This document shows, one piece after another, positions 11,750 to 23,049 of a stretch of 64,000 nucleotides of DNA. Both the position numbers and the translations under genes were made by a program. Under the pieces are notes generated by a model. That model did not search any database. It saw only the letters and a list, made by a program, of their open reading frames with translations, and had not been told where the DNA came from. This DNA is from Alectoria sarmentosa. Lineage: Eukaryota; Ascomycota; Lecanoromycetes; Lecanorales; Parmeliaceae. Location of the stretch: assembly GCA_009733775.1 (NCBI GenBank), contig WOGZ01000017.1:124001-188000 (forward strand), in the 5' to 3' direction. The number at the start of each line of letters is the position of its first letter. Position 1 is the stretch's first letter.

Positions 11750-13081
11750 TCATGAAGGGTATAAGTTCCCTTTAGGTATTGCCACGAACGCGATTGTAAG
11801 TGGTACAGTGATCAGAAGCGCCCATGCCTCCGCCTGCCGTATCATGCGATTTTGTATACTTTTCAGTCCATTCTCCCGCACGGGGATCCTCCTCTCAAAC
11901 AACTTCCTCCACCAGGTCTTCCGCGAATAATGGTCTACCCAAGGTTCACCGCCGTAATTATTCGCCGGCCCAAACACCTCCATCTTGACCGGCCACTTCG
12001 ATTTCGTACTTTCGTAATTTATGAAGTTGATATCCAGACCTTTGAGCATCGCTTCGTCGTCATCATTTGTGTAATCTTTCGTTTCCCAAGCATGGTATTG
12101 TCGAGTGTGCATTCTGTGCAGAAGGACACAGAGACCTTGGGAGGCTGCGATGATGTTGGTCGTACCAAACCACCATTCGAAAGCGGCAAAAATACGCCAC
12201 CAGCGTGAATACTTCGAGAGTGTAAGGACTATGGCGATGGCAAACCCTATCGTAATATTCGTAATGGCAAAGGCGCGGAGAGCGAAGGTCCATTGTTTGT
12301 TGCCATTGCAGATAGACCATCGAACGAAGTTGGGGTGAGACTGATTCCGTAATGTGGAATCGAGCATTCTCTTGACCAACGTGAGAGAAGAGGGGTGGGT
12401 GGTATACTCAAGAGCCCGAAGAACGGTAGCACGGTCGTTGTGGGAGAGATTCAGTTCGCGTGAGCTGCCCGGAGTGATGTAATGGTTGACAATTCTATTT
12501 ATTTCGGAGCGAAAAGGCTGGTTTTGAGGTGATGCCTGCCATTGCTGTGGGACGAACTTCTCATGGCTTCGCTTGACTGACGATTTGATTGGCAACATGG
12601 AACCTCCTTGGGTCTGGGTATAGACATTGGCGAACTCTTCTGATTGATCTCCATCCCACGTGGAGCCATTCGAAATGTCCTCGCTGTGCATATCGATCTC
12701 CTTTGCGACTAGAGGAGTCGAGCCCTTCACCGGCATCTGGTTGTTCGTCCTACACACGGATCGAGAGGGATCGTTTTTCCATGGCGGTGAGAGCTCTTTT
12801 TCTGACTTTGGTGCGTTGCGAAATCGCTGGAAATAATCCACCATCCAAAGATAGAACTGGAGATTTTCGGCATCATGAGTCACGTAGGTGAGGTAGTCGA
12901 GGAAATCTTGCAAGCTGCATGGAGGCAAGCACTTGTTACATACGACGTTCTCGAAGGATAGCTCTGGGGGAATGGCAGCTGCGCTACAGTCCTGAACAGT
13001 CCCTCCCTTTCGTGAGCATTCTGCGAGAGGTCCATTGTTTCTGAGGACGTATTCAGGGCGTTTATAAAAGAGGATTGACAT
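11750..13081 (-). CDS. RGS-domain membrane protein (regulator of G-protein signalling with C-terminal TM segments)
   Basis: 443-aa single-exon protein. Residues about 35-260 form a split RGS fold. The signature is LSFENVVCNKCLPPCSLQDF followed by DAENLQFYLWMVDYFQRF, and a second half appears at about 190-260 (FRSEINRIVNHYITPGSSRE, ALEYTTHPS). A charged loop of about 90 residues separates the two. Three hydrophobic segments follow, near residues 290-312 (ITNITIGFAIAIVLTL), 320-345 (FGTTNIIAASQGLCVLL) and 425-440 (ALLITVPLTIAFVAIP). This layout matches the fungal RGS proteins with C-terminal membrane spans (Rax1/RgsD-like), expected to accelerate GTP hydrolysis by G-alpha at a membrane. The frame is open further upstream without an ATG. 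The start MSILFYKRPEYV at 13081 was chosen because it is the first ATG and resembles family N-termini. Confidence 0.8.
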   Translation of the reverse strand: MSILFYKRPEYVLRNNGPLAECSRKGGTVQDCSAAAIPPELSFENVVCNKCLPPCSLQDFLDYLTYVTHDAENLQFYLWMVDYFQRFRNAPKSEKELSPPWKNDPSRSVCRTNNQMPVKGSTPLVAKEIDMHSEDISNGSTWDGDQSEEFANVYTQTQGGSMLPIKSSVKRSHEKFVPQQWQASPQNQPFRSEINRIVNHYITPGSSRELNLSHNDRATVLRALEYTTHPSSLTLVKRMLDSTLRNQSHPNFVRWSICNGNKQWTFALRAFAITNITIGFAIAIVLTLSKYSRWWRIFAAFEWWFGTTNIIAASQGLCVLLHRMHTRQYHAWETKDYTNDDDEAMLKGLDINFINYESTKSKWPVKMEVFGPANNYGGEPWVDHYSRKTWWRKLFERRIPVRENGLKSIQNRMIRQAEAWALLITVPLTIAFVAIPKGNLYPS

Positions 13082-16000
13082 GGTGGACTCCAATTGGATA
13101 TCAAAGCCGCATGATGTGACGATTGAGGCTTCACGCTTGGAAAGTTCGTAGAGGGCTCCCTGGAGCTTGAGATGGAGGGAAGTAGTGAGGACGAGATGGT
13201 CATCAGTCCACGACTTTGACGTCAGGCAAAAGATGGGTAGCAAAGAGCGACGTGCTGCGCGATGAGGAAAGAAGCTTCAACTTGTAACGAGGGAAGTTTG
13301 CTAGAAAAGAATTTCTTCTTTTCAGGATCTGACGAAGTGGAGGCAGTCAAGGTAAAGTAATCTAGGCACAGTGCCAAGGAGCGTAGTCATCGGATCTCCT
13401 GCTGTTCCGAGCCAGTCATCGCCGTTAGTGCATTATTAATTATTACAATTTCCAAACTAGTGAGGACATTGGGCGCTGTTGGCTTGTTGCCAATTGCCAA
13501 CGTGCAATTGCCACGGTGATTTGCGGACATTAGTAACTTTGAAGTAGAAGCAACTGCAGACGGAGAACGGATATTCTAGTCTCTAATCTAGACCTTAAAG
13601 CCAGCTGACCTGCAGCTAAGGTAAAGTACCCACATGGCAAGAGGCCCGGATGCGTCTAGATTTGCGCTAGAAGTAAGTATGAGGAATGAGGAATGATGTT
13701 GTCGCATGCGGGGATCCTTAAAGCCTTCCTGCTATTTGATTGGCTTTTCGGCGGGCAGGCCGAGGATAGCGCCGTGGGTTGGCTGCGGCGGGAAAGCCTC
13801 GGTCTTGCGTGATGAGACCTTAATCTTCCCTGTTGGAGGGACTACACAGTATAGGCAAGGCCCGCGAGAGGCATGTAATAACGCCGTAACTAATAAGACT
13901 ATAGGCGAGCTTGCCTAAAAGCTCACAGTGATGTTGAGGAACCGCTCAAGCCGCGTACTGCCACGGTTTCAAGAGTCCTGCAAAACGCGCTCAGGATGTC
14001 TGCCTTTCTTAGTGTGGACGTGACGAGATGATGTGCGAGGTTGAATGGGAGCGGTGGCTAATGCGACAGGGTGCAGTAGCACTAGGTAGCACGTAGGCTA
14101 TTGGGCGTCAAAGGGCGCGGTTGGGGGAAAGTCTCCATCAATGGAGCTAGGTATCACTAATGTGCCGTGGGGGATGGGATGCTAGATAGATGTATGGAGT
14201 ACTGACGCTTGAGTCGACATAATGCTTGATTCCCTGTTCCTGCTCCGTGACTCGTTGCTGATTGGTCCATGGTCCCGTAACCTGAACTTGGTTTGATCAA
14301 CCCTAATGACAGGATATATTCAACTTTCGTAATCCTTATGAATCTACCTCTGCAACCCATCTGCAACTTAGCCTTCTTTAGCGGAGGGCATGGTTTCCCT
14401 AGGTCTAACATCGAGTGCGAACTACAATATACCTTGATGAGTTGACTATAAGAATCCAGAGTTGAGGTCTTTGTCCAACCCAAAAGAAGAGCGATTACAC
14501 TAACATGATTTCAGATTTATATTCCGATGTCATCAACTATACCAATTTTGAGTATGAATCCTCCCCGATAAGGGGCGCTACGGCCTCAGACGAGCAAAGG
14601 TCGAGCTTTGTCGAGGCTTCTCCCAGGGGCGACGGCTTTGTAAAGAGGAAGGATAATTGAAAAGTGTTTCAACGCAGCAGCCAGGGAGGAGCGGTCGGTG
14701 CACAGAAGGATCCTACACGAGTATGCAGCTTCCGCAACTGAATGGTGGTATTGATGGTACTCAGTAAGTGCCCAGTTTTTTCTCCAAAAGGAACTGGAAA
14801 TGGAAGGAAGGAGCCCTGCTCATGCTGCCCAACCTTTCCCAACAATAATCTCGCTGATCTTCCCCCAGAACTCTTCCTGCTCTTCATCCTCCACTTCCTC
14901 GCTCACTGTCTTCACTGTACCCTACCTGAAGGGAGGTCCTGCCAGATGTAGCGGATTTTATTCGACTCTGGAGCTGTGCTTTGCCAGAACATAGACATGT
15001 CAACCAACTCGAGGGTCAGGTTCGTGCATTCCGATAGCACTTCGCTATTATCTGTTGATGGTATAACAGCTTCGTCTTCTTGAGGCGAATGAGACCGATT
15101 TCAAATTCGGGTTCCTGCTTCTTGGTAAAGAACTTTCCTAGCTTTGCGCGATTTATTTGGAGCTGGAGGGGTACTTTAGTGACTCGCACGGTCGAGGGGG
15201 TGAGATTGGCTGTAGGAGTTGATGATGGTGTCACAGGTGATGGCTTGGGAAGGTGGAGCATCAATGGAGGAGTTGGTTGTTGGATAGGTGGCCGTGGTCC
15301 AGAGGAACAATTGCTTCGTATTTCAATGAGTAGGGATGCAAAATCTACCGCGGATCAATCATAGAGACGAACTGTGCTTTGCTTGGCTGGGCAACTACCA
15401 ACCCGTGTCAGGATCGAATACAATGTAGGCGTATTCTTCTTTCTTTGGCGAAGAGTCGCCTCTTGATTCTGAGTGTGACGTAAGTGAAGGCCAGTATTCA
15501 AAGCAGGCGGAGGACCTCCAATTGTTACATTGCGCAAGTCTATTTTGGTAGAAGCTTCTTCGCCCTAACCAGAGTCGAACGCATCTTGATTGATGATGGC
15601 ACACGCAGTGTTTTGATTAGAAGACAGAAATCTGCCTTCGGCACGAGGATGCCGCTTTTAGGGTGCGGGCTGGGTGACAAGGGGTACTCGTACAACCCAC
15701 CATTGATCAGCACTACTTAAACCCTGGCCGCATGAGCACGCTCGTCTTTCATCCTTCCATTCACCCCAACCCCAAACTATCAAACATTCATTTCTTTAGC
15801 AGCCGCTCTTCGATTACATTCATTGTCATAAAGTATGCTTGTTGAATTCGTCGAGCAGTTGGAAAAGCTGTAATTTCAAGAAAAATTAGCTCTGGAGGAG
15901 GGTGAAGAGCTGCCGGGGCTGCTCGAAGAATACAATACACGTTATGCTGCTGACGAAGTAGCTACGCCTTTCAAGTTGTGTCTGTAGTTAGAGAACTTAC

Positions 16001-16611
16001 GAAATATTATTTTATGTTGTCTAGAAGTCCGAAACAATACTATTGGTAGAATCAACACTCTTAACATTTACTGTTTATAGGTATCAGCAGCGTTCCGACA
16101 TATCCGTATCACTTTGTTGGTAGCATTCTGAATGTCTAGGCTTTCAAGGTCCGCGTAGCTTTGATCCACTGATATTTGTATGTGCTCGAAGTTAATCAGA
16201 CACATGATAAACACCGAGTTTAGATCCCCGCCAAACCAATCAGTCATAAATCCCCTTTAGATTGGAGTAAACAGAGTCTTGCTATTTGGAAGTCCTATAG
16301 AACCCTCTTTCTGTACTTCCTCATATCGGCAGGGGGGTAAAAAGATACCGTTCCGGTACCGTAATAGTTGTCATCTTGAGTACAGTCCCACTGTATTGAA
16401 CTATTTTTGAGACCATTGGCCAGGTATCTACCTCCCGAGGATATTGTTTGAATCGCAATCTGCGATTGCCAGTATCTTGATATGTCGGACAAAGCCAGTT
16501 CTCTCGCATATCACAGGAGTGTTGGGTCGTCCAGCAGCAGCTTAGTACGCCTTGGGATCCATGAAAAGCGTATGAGGCAGAAGGTAGAAGACTAACAAGA
16601 GACAGTCCGAT
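13082..16611. other. Divergent gene-poor region with one possible decayed gene
   Basis: 3.5 kb between the RGS gene (minus) and the AAA ATPase gene (plus). Apart from the degraded coding stretch entered separately at 14820-15610, I found no domain. The promoters of both neighbours must lie at its ends. Confidence 0.45.
14820..15610 (-). pseudogene. Possible decayed protein-coding gene, family not recognised
   Basis: Read on the minus strand, this stretch contains several pieces that look coding but sit in different frames or are cut by stops. The upstream piece reads SPKKEEYAYIVFDPDTG. The middle piece, in one frame, contains KARKVLYQEAGTRI, NRSHSPQEDEAVIPSTDNSE and MFWQSTAPESNKIRYIWQDL, with two in-frame stops (TAA, TGA). 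The last piece, TVSEEVEDEEQEEFWGKISE, continues in another frame to a stop at 14820. The acidic C-terminus and compositional coherence suggest a former gene. The stops could have arisen by C-to-T changes. An undetected multi-exon gene is the alternative. I do not recognise the family. Confidence 0.28.
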
Positions 16612-18918
16612 ATGAGCGTCGATCCCAACTACACCCCTGACTTCAGTATGGGCATGAGAGCGGAGATACAGCAGCTGTACAGACCTGATGATCGATCGGT
16701 TTGGAACGAGTCTGTTCCAGACAAGACTGCCACGGAGATTGAGGCCGGCTCCTACGTCCAAGAGTGCGCTCTTATCGTACGCCGCGAACCCGATCCGATC
16801 ACAAACCAAATCGCGCTACATTCCATTACTGTCCAAAGCCCCTTGATCAAAAAGGTGCTTGACGGCACATTCAAAGACTTCGAGGGTCTCAACACCCAAC
16901 TGAAAGAGCTGACCTTCAAGGCTCCTTTCCATTCCTTCTACTATCGATGGCATCGTTTCGAGAAGCTTCGCGAGGACGAGCAGGGCCAGGAAACCAAGGA
17001 TCACCTCGACCTCTTGTATCCCATCCTGAGCGAGGAAGTTATGCCGCACATTGAGGCCATGGAGGACATGACCAAGAACAAGGTAATTAGCTTCGACTAC
17101 TTGTGGACCATCTTTGCCCCCGGCATGGAAGTGTATACCAAGCTTGATGGCCAAGACCGCCTCATGGAACTGACGGACAATCGGTATGGAGCCAATATGG
17201 GCGGAGAATTCTTCACCCTGGAATGTCGATATATCGATTGCGATGGGTCGAGCTTTGGTTACGTCTCAAGCTCAGTCGACATCGACAAATTTAAAGGCGT
17301 GAAAAGGCTCGTCGATCTTGTCGCGTTTCCCAGCCATCTGCATCCCAACGTGGAGAACCTTGTCGATCGACTGCATGCGCGCGGCGAGAAGCTCGAGCAA
17401 CTCAATGGGTTTTACCACTTGTCGTACTCGGGATTCTACACCGCCAGATCCTCTAGACAGATTCGGAAACGTCATGTATGTAATAAATTGTATTTTGCTG
17501 GCCGCACAGTGCTAATTAAGGGTTTCTGACAAGGTGGAAAGCAGCCGTATCATCATCGACCCGCATACCTTCAATGTTTACGGAACACCTGGACCTGGTC
17601 TTGGGTCGATCGAGTCTGATCCGTACGCGGATTCGGCTGATGACGAATCACTCGCTGGCACTTACAATGTGATATACAGAGCCACCAGTAAGGCCTTTCG
17701 AGATTACCAGAATGCCTTGAGAAAACATGAGAAGCGTGGGAAAGAAGACTTATGGGCTGGCTGTAAGCCTGCTTTCTATCCATTCACATCTACTAGAATC
17801 ATGTTTGACATCAGTACCAGCCAAAACCCTGAGTCCTAAGCAACGCTTGCTCTGCACCCCGGTCGTACGAGGCTACTGCCTAGCTTTCAAAACATGGGGT
17901 GAGAGCTCAATGCAAATAAAATCCCAGTCTGTTTGCTAAGATGGGTATTTGCCCCAGCCGAGTTCTATGTTGAGAATGTTTGCCCAATACGCTGGAGCGA
18001 GAATGCTTTCCCCAGGCTTGTTCTTCCTCATGGTTACAAGGACATCATCCGTGCCTTTGTTCAAGAGCAATTATCCCGCGACGATGAATTTGATGACATC
18101 GTTTACGGAAAAGGTGGGACAGACAATCTTGCTGACGATTCATGGACGAGAAGTAAACTGCTAATGATGCAAGCACAGGTCTGGGCTTCATCATGTTGCT
18201 AAGCGGAGAACCCGGTACTGGGAAAACACTGACGGCGGAATCTGGTGCGCTCATCCAGCCTGATAATCGCCTAGTTGTGTCTTACTAAAAGGCTCCCAGT
18301 TGCCGAGGAGATGCGTCAGCCGCTGTACTTGATGAGTGCAAGCGAACTAGGAGAGACAGCTGCTGAATTTGAAGAATCGCTCGAACAAGTTCTGGAGCTG
18401 ACCAGTAAGTGGAATGCCATTTTGCTGCTCGACGAGTGCGACATGTTCCTCGAAGCTCGCTCGACCGCCGACATACGGCGCAACCGTCTCGTCTCCGGTG
18501 AGTTTTTATGCGCTCCCCTCAGCTGTAAAATGCTACTGCCCAGCCAAGGCTAACTCGTCCACCTCGTTCAGTCTTCCTGAGGCAGCTTGAATATTATCGA
18601 GGCGTCATGTTTCTCACTAGCAACCGTATTAACGATTTCGACACTGCCTTTGAGTCGCGAATCCATCTGACTATCCACTACCCGCCCCTGGATATCCCGA
18701 GCAAGCTCCATGTATGGAAAACTTTTGTTCGGATGGGAGACTTGGAGAGTCGACTGAGCGATCAGGACCTCGAAACTCTGGCGAAGATCGAGGTTAATGG
18801 GAGGCAGATAAGAAATATCATCAAGACGGCTCGCTTGCTGTCAAAGCAGGAGAAAGCTCCATTGGCTATGGAACATGTTGAGATGGTGCTAAAAGTCAAG
18901 CAGGGGTCTTTCGTTTGA
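16612..18918 (+). CDS. AAA+ ATPase with fungal N-terminal DUF7025-type region
   Basis: Seven exons: 16612-17475, 17534-17762, 17815-17898, 17958-18113, 18179-18244, 18300-18497 and 18572-18918. The introns are 52-74 bp. The total is 1,944 nt with unbroken phase, 647 aa. The N-terminal ~300 residues are the conserved region typical of this fungal group (FHSFYYRWHRFEKL, FDYLWTIFAPGMEVYTK, LECRYIDCDG). The C-terminal AAA domain has Walker A GEPGTGKT (exon 5), Walker B ILLLDECDMF (exon 6), sensor-1 VMFLTSNR and the arginine-bearing AFESRIHL. For intron 4 the acceptor must be the AG at 17957. The nearer AG at 17940 gives the wrong frame, while 17957 restores TWAEFYVENV. The family is widespread in fungi, often in multi-copy sets, and its substrate is unknown. 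All key ATPase residues look intact, so an active enzyme is inferred. Confidence 0.87.
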
Positions 18919-21178
18919 CGGTGTATCATGATCAGCGTATCGTATTGGTACAAATCTGACCATACCGATAATACCGATAGGCTTAGAGGCCGGGGCACGT
19001 TTTTGTGTTCTTGGCAGTCTGGCAGGGATGTAACCCTCGTCTGGAGTTCCCATCGAAGCTACGACATCCGGCATCAATATCGACTGGTGGGTGAGGTACT
19101 CTTTCGGCCGTAGGATTACAAATACCTTAGGTACCCAATTTGCCAATTACCTGCAGATTCGCACACATATTTACTGCTTCAGGCATATACGGATGATGCA
19201 TCTACGCCATTCACGGATTTCGAGGCCACCCACTTAGTAACAAGCCCATCCACGCCAGACACGCTACATGAGAAGAAGGGAAATTATCACCTCACCAGCA
19301 GGTCCCAGTCCCGAAGATGAGACTGTCATCGAAAACCTGTTCGCTTGGCTGTCAAGATCTTACCGGAGGTTATTTTCCCAGTCTGGTGATTTGGCGCACT
19401 TTGGCACTGCCGACACCACCGATCTTTTCGAAGGACTAATGTTTTTATGACTGAAACGAGAGCTTTGTAGTGAACGGGGAGAACCAGGCAGGCTGAGGGT
19501 GGCGCAGATTCCTGTTTCTTTGGCATAGCGTTTGGCATATGATTTATTGGGGACAATTGCTTTCGCGCGTTTCCTCGTTCAACCTCACCTCGACGAAAAA
19601 TACCAACGGTGCTCCAAACCAGCCGCAATCACGCATGAGCGTGGGTCCAGATCTCAAGTTCATACTCAATGGTTTTTTTCAGAGCCTTCATATCGTCTAA
19701 TTTCCCTACTCCGGAGGATATGGTTCTTTTATCGACATATTGATGAGAAAGGAAGATTCAAGGTCCAGGCGAAAAGCTCTCGACTGAAGGGGTGCTTGTT
19801 ATCTTGAATGTATTGTCATCCTATCTCTCTCTTCAGAGAAACTGAGACATGGAGTGGGTTTATATCATTTTCAGGAACCTAGTATCTAACACAATAGGAT
19901 CACTGGTAGTCTTTGCTACAAGAAACGGAATCGCAACCAGCGTATATCATACCATTATGCCTACTACTATGAATCGCATAATAGGACCTAATTAAATAGC
20001 GGTGAGAATAGGGAATGATTATTATGGGCTAAATTAGGAGATACTGGATTCAAAATATAGGTAGAGTGTTGAAGAGTCATTTGAACAAAATGGAATGACT
20101 GCAACGGAAACAAATCATGCCAAGACTTGGAGTTAAAGGGCCGGGCCATGCATGCCACGCAGCCCGATTGAATTTGCCTGGGCAGGGCGAACCTAGAACC
20201 AATGATTGGGCGCCTAGAATAGACAGCAGCAAGAGAGGAGGGTAAGTAGGCACCAGCGTGCCGCCAACGAAAGGCAAATTCAGCCGGGCTTAAGGGAGCC
20301 TATGTACCTTACCTACCGTATTTAGTGCTGCAATGCCCTGCAGAACCTCGCCTCGGCTCAGGCACCCGAACCACATGCAAGCAAAGATGCCACGGATGTC
20401 ACCGCGAAGCGGCCGAACCATTCATGTCAAGCATACAAAGCCAAAACATCGCTCAGAAATGGATTCCCAGGAAGACCGGGGTCGTGGGATTGGGAGGCCC
20501 AATCTTGAATCAAGGGATGCAGAAAAGAGGGTATGAAACAACAAAGGGTAAATTGTAGGTGGACCAACTTGAAAAATGCTACTTATGCTCAGGAGATACC
20601 CGAGGCGCTGGTAGCAGGACGGAGGTATGTACCGTATGCTCTTGATAGGGCATTCGTGATCTATTCTAAGGCTTCATCACATGCCTGGTCCATACCCACT
20701 TGACTGTGCGTACGCAGACGCAAACAGTGCAGCAGATTGGTACCTCGATATCTTGGTGCAAATCCATCCTGATAATAAGGTCAAATTGACCACTGAAGAC
20801 TACACGGGATCGTTCGCGAAAGGTGAGGATAATCATTAAGCAGTGCTTCCACATATTTTCAGAGGCGAACCGCTTTTATGATGTACATTGTGTACACGCT
20901 TGGCAAAGATGCTGCGACTTGTGAGGTTCTTCGTAAGAAGATCATGAACCTCTTGCTTCTTTAATATCGGCGAAGCGAAGGTTATCTAGCAGAGACTGCT
21001 ATCAGCCTCCTGCAAGAGCTAGTACCGAGGGTCTCAAGCCTGTGGTCTTTGAGGATCCACTGTTCCTTTATTTTTTGCTGTCTCCGGACCGCCCTCTACT
21101 CACGTTTTGGGGTCAGCACTGCTGTTTCAAGGCAGATTATTGAGCTGCAATACAGGTCTCGGGGTAGTAAAGATCAAT
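18919..21178. other. Convergent gene-poor region
   Basis: About 2.3 kb between the AAA ATPase stop and the 3' end of the acidic mitochondrial-type gene. Short reading frames exist on both strands, but none has a recognisable domain. I see no RNA gene or mobile element. Confidence 0.45.
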
Positions 21179-22214
21179 TCACTCCCGAAAAATGTCTTGC
21201 AACCCAATTTCAAAACCAAAACGAGAAGGGTCATCTCGAAAATGTACGTACCACCTTTTGTGCTCTTTTCAGGGTTGTCGGTAATGTTGGTGGAGTGCTT
21301 GGTGTCGGTGTTTGAAAGTCCTTCCTGCTTTCCTGACTGTGTAGTCATATCTCCTACAGGCTTGGATGCAGCAGCCTATATTCAAGTATTAGCGAATGGT
21401 CCATTCCCATCGGTGCCATATAGAGTAAATTTGATACCATGTCTTTGTCACTCGGATCCTGTTCTGGGTCCTGAGCTTCACCTTGTTTTCCACCATAGTC
21501 ACTCTCGATCCTCTTTTTGTTGAACCCCTTTGCATCTGGGATATGTTTTCGCGTGTCGCCTTGCTCGCCCTCCTCTGTACCACCGCTAGTAGCACCCTTG
21601 AATTGCACACCCTCGACATCTTGGCCTCCCTCGTTCTCGTGTACAGTATTCTCTGAAATTTCATCGTCTGAGGTAGAAGGAGTATGCTTCTCTCCGCCCT
21701 CACCTTGCTCACCTTCATCTTGGTCCTCGCTCTTTTCCTCTCCAGACTCCCCGCCTTCACTCGAACCGCCTTCCTCGTCGCCATCGCCTTCTTCCCCGTG
21801 CTCGTCGTGTCCTCCATGTCCTCCATGCCCGTGCTTTTCAGGATGTTGAATTCTCTCGATTTGAGGCTGCATCAGGTAATACACAGATGGTAACGTAACG
21901 GCTAAGGATGCAATGGCCCTGCACATGAAGGTCAGCATTTTGCCAGTATTGTGGATATATCGAGCAGTTCCAATGCCTCAGTAAGAAAGGCTCGGTAATC
22001 GCAGCTGCTACAAACGCGTATGCGGCATCAGGGGGACCTGGGCATACCAAGGTAGGTCTCCTGCTAGCATTGAAGACTGGTTGCTGTTATGATTTCCTTC
22101 ACTAGCATATTTACGTCGTTGAGCCATTCGCCATGTTTGTGAGCTTTTTGTAGCTCTTACAGATTGGGCGAACAGTCTCGAAGTCCAACGAGAGGAAGCT
22201 CTAGCGATGACCAT
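21179..22214 (-). CDS. Conserved fungal acidic protein with mitochondrial presequence, function unknown
   Basis: Exons read as 22048-22214, 21438-21918, 21252-21360 and possibly 21179-21195. The introns are 129, 77 and 56 bp. The start MVIARASSRWTSRLFAQ is a basic, hydroxylated targeting-type sequence. A hydrophobic segment follows, formed across intron 1 (PW/AIASLAVTLPSVYYL). Then comes a long His/Gly then Glu/Asp-rich region (KHGHGGHGGHDEHGEEGDG and acidic repeats). The conserved patches are VEGVQFKG, TRKHIPDAKGFNKKRIES and, in exon 3, KQEGLSNTDTKHST. These patches match, from memory, a small uncharacterised family widespread in filamentous ascomycetes. An inner-membrane location is inferred from the presequence plus a single hydrophobic segment. 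The 3' end is uncertain: reading through exon 3 would end at 21127 instead, and the usual family C-terminus is not apparent. The gene shares a divergent promoter region with CAND1. Confidence 0.68.
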
Positions 22215-23049
22215 TCTGGCAATTGGACAATCTCTGAGCTGTTTTGAGGTAAAAGGAGGGACACTAGCGGGGAAAGACCATTGGGTCTTGCTCAACAAAG
22301 GCCAATGGACAAATGTCGATATTTGCTCCGCAGAAAAGATGAGGTTGGGAGCTTGAAAGCTCTAGCGGCTTAAATTAGCGTATTCAAAAAGACTGCGATT
22401 TCTTGGCGTTGAAAAGACCGCACCTGGCAAAATGGTAAATAGTACTATCTCATGGATGGAATATATAAACAATTCAATTTTCGAATTCAATTGCCATTTA
22501 TATTTTAGAGATTCGAATAGTACTCATGAAGATATCAGAGATAGAAAGAATTGCAGTTCGAGAGCTCAAACTCTTACACCCCGTACATCTCGATGAACAT
22601 AGAATGTATTCCCATAACTGGATGGCTTTAGAATCGTGATATTGAAAAGATCAACTTCCATGTCAACACACGAATAATATCCACGATTTTGCCTCGTGGG
22701 GGTGCAGTTTTTCCAACGCTAAGAGATCGAATTCTTGAATACGCTAAAAGGATCGCCGTCGGCCGGATAAACTCCGGGGCCAATCTAATCTAAACACGAG
22801 GATTGACATTTCGATATCCATCGGCTGTCTGCTTCGTTTCGCATACCTTCGATTCTAAGTGTCGTTGGAGGTGTCGAGACCTGCCAGTCAGCTTTGAAAA
22901 GCTGCAGTCGTATGTGTGTTGCACCTGCCCTGCTTCTTAGCCTTAAGTTACGCAGTGTCTCGAACCTTCCGGAGCAAAAGCTCATTTCCATTCTTGCATA
23001 TCTCCACAGATGTCCGAGTCTCTCATGTCCTGACGAATCGTACTATTTC
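22215..23049. promoter_or_regulatory. Shared divergent promoter region (acidic mitochondrial protein / CAND1)
   Basis: 835 bp between two start codons pointing outward, so both promoters lie here. The middle (about 22430-22520) is AT-rich. I did not recognise a specific factor-binding site. Confidence 0.4.

Noticed and set aside
13082..13243. N-terminal extension of the RGS protein
   Set aside because: No ATG in frame. The ATG at 13081 gives an N-terminus resembling the family.
21389..21826. Alternative frame across the acidic gene
   Set aside because: It is a shadow of the Glu/Asp-rich coding frame, which has conserved patches and correct splice phases.
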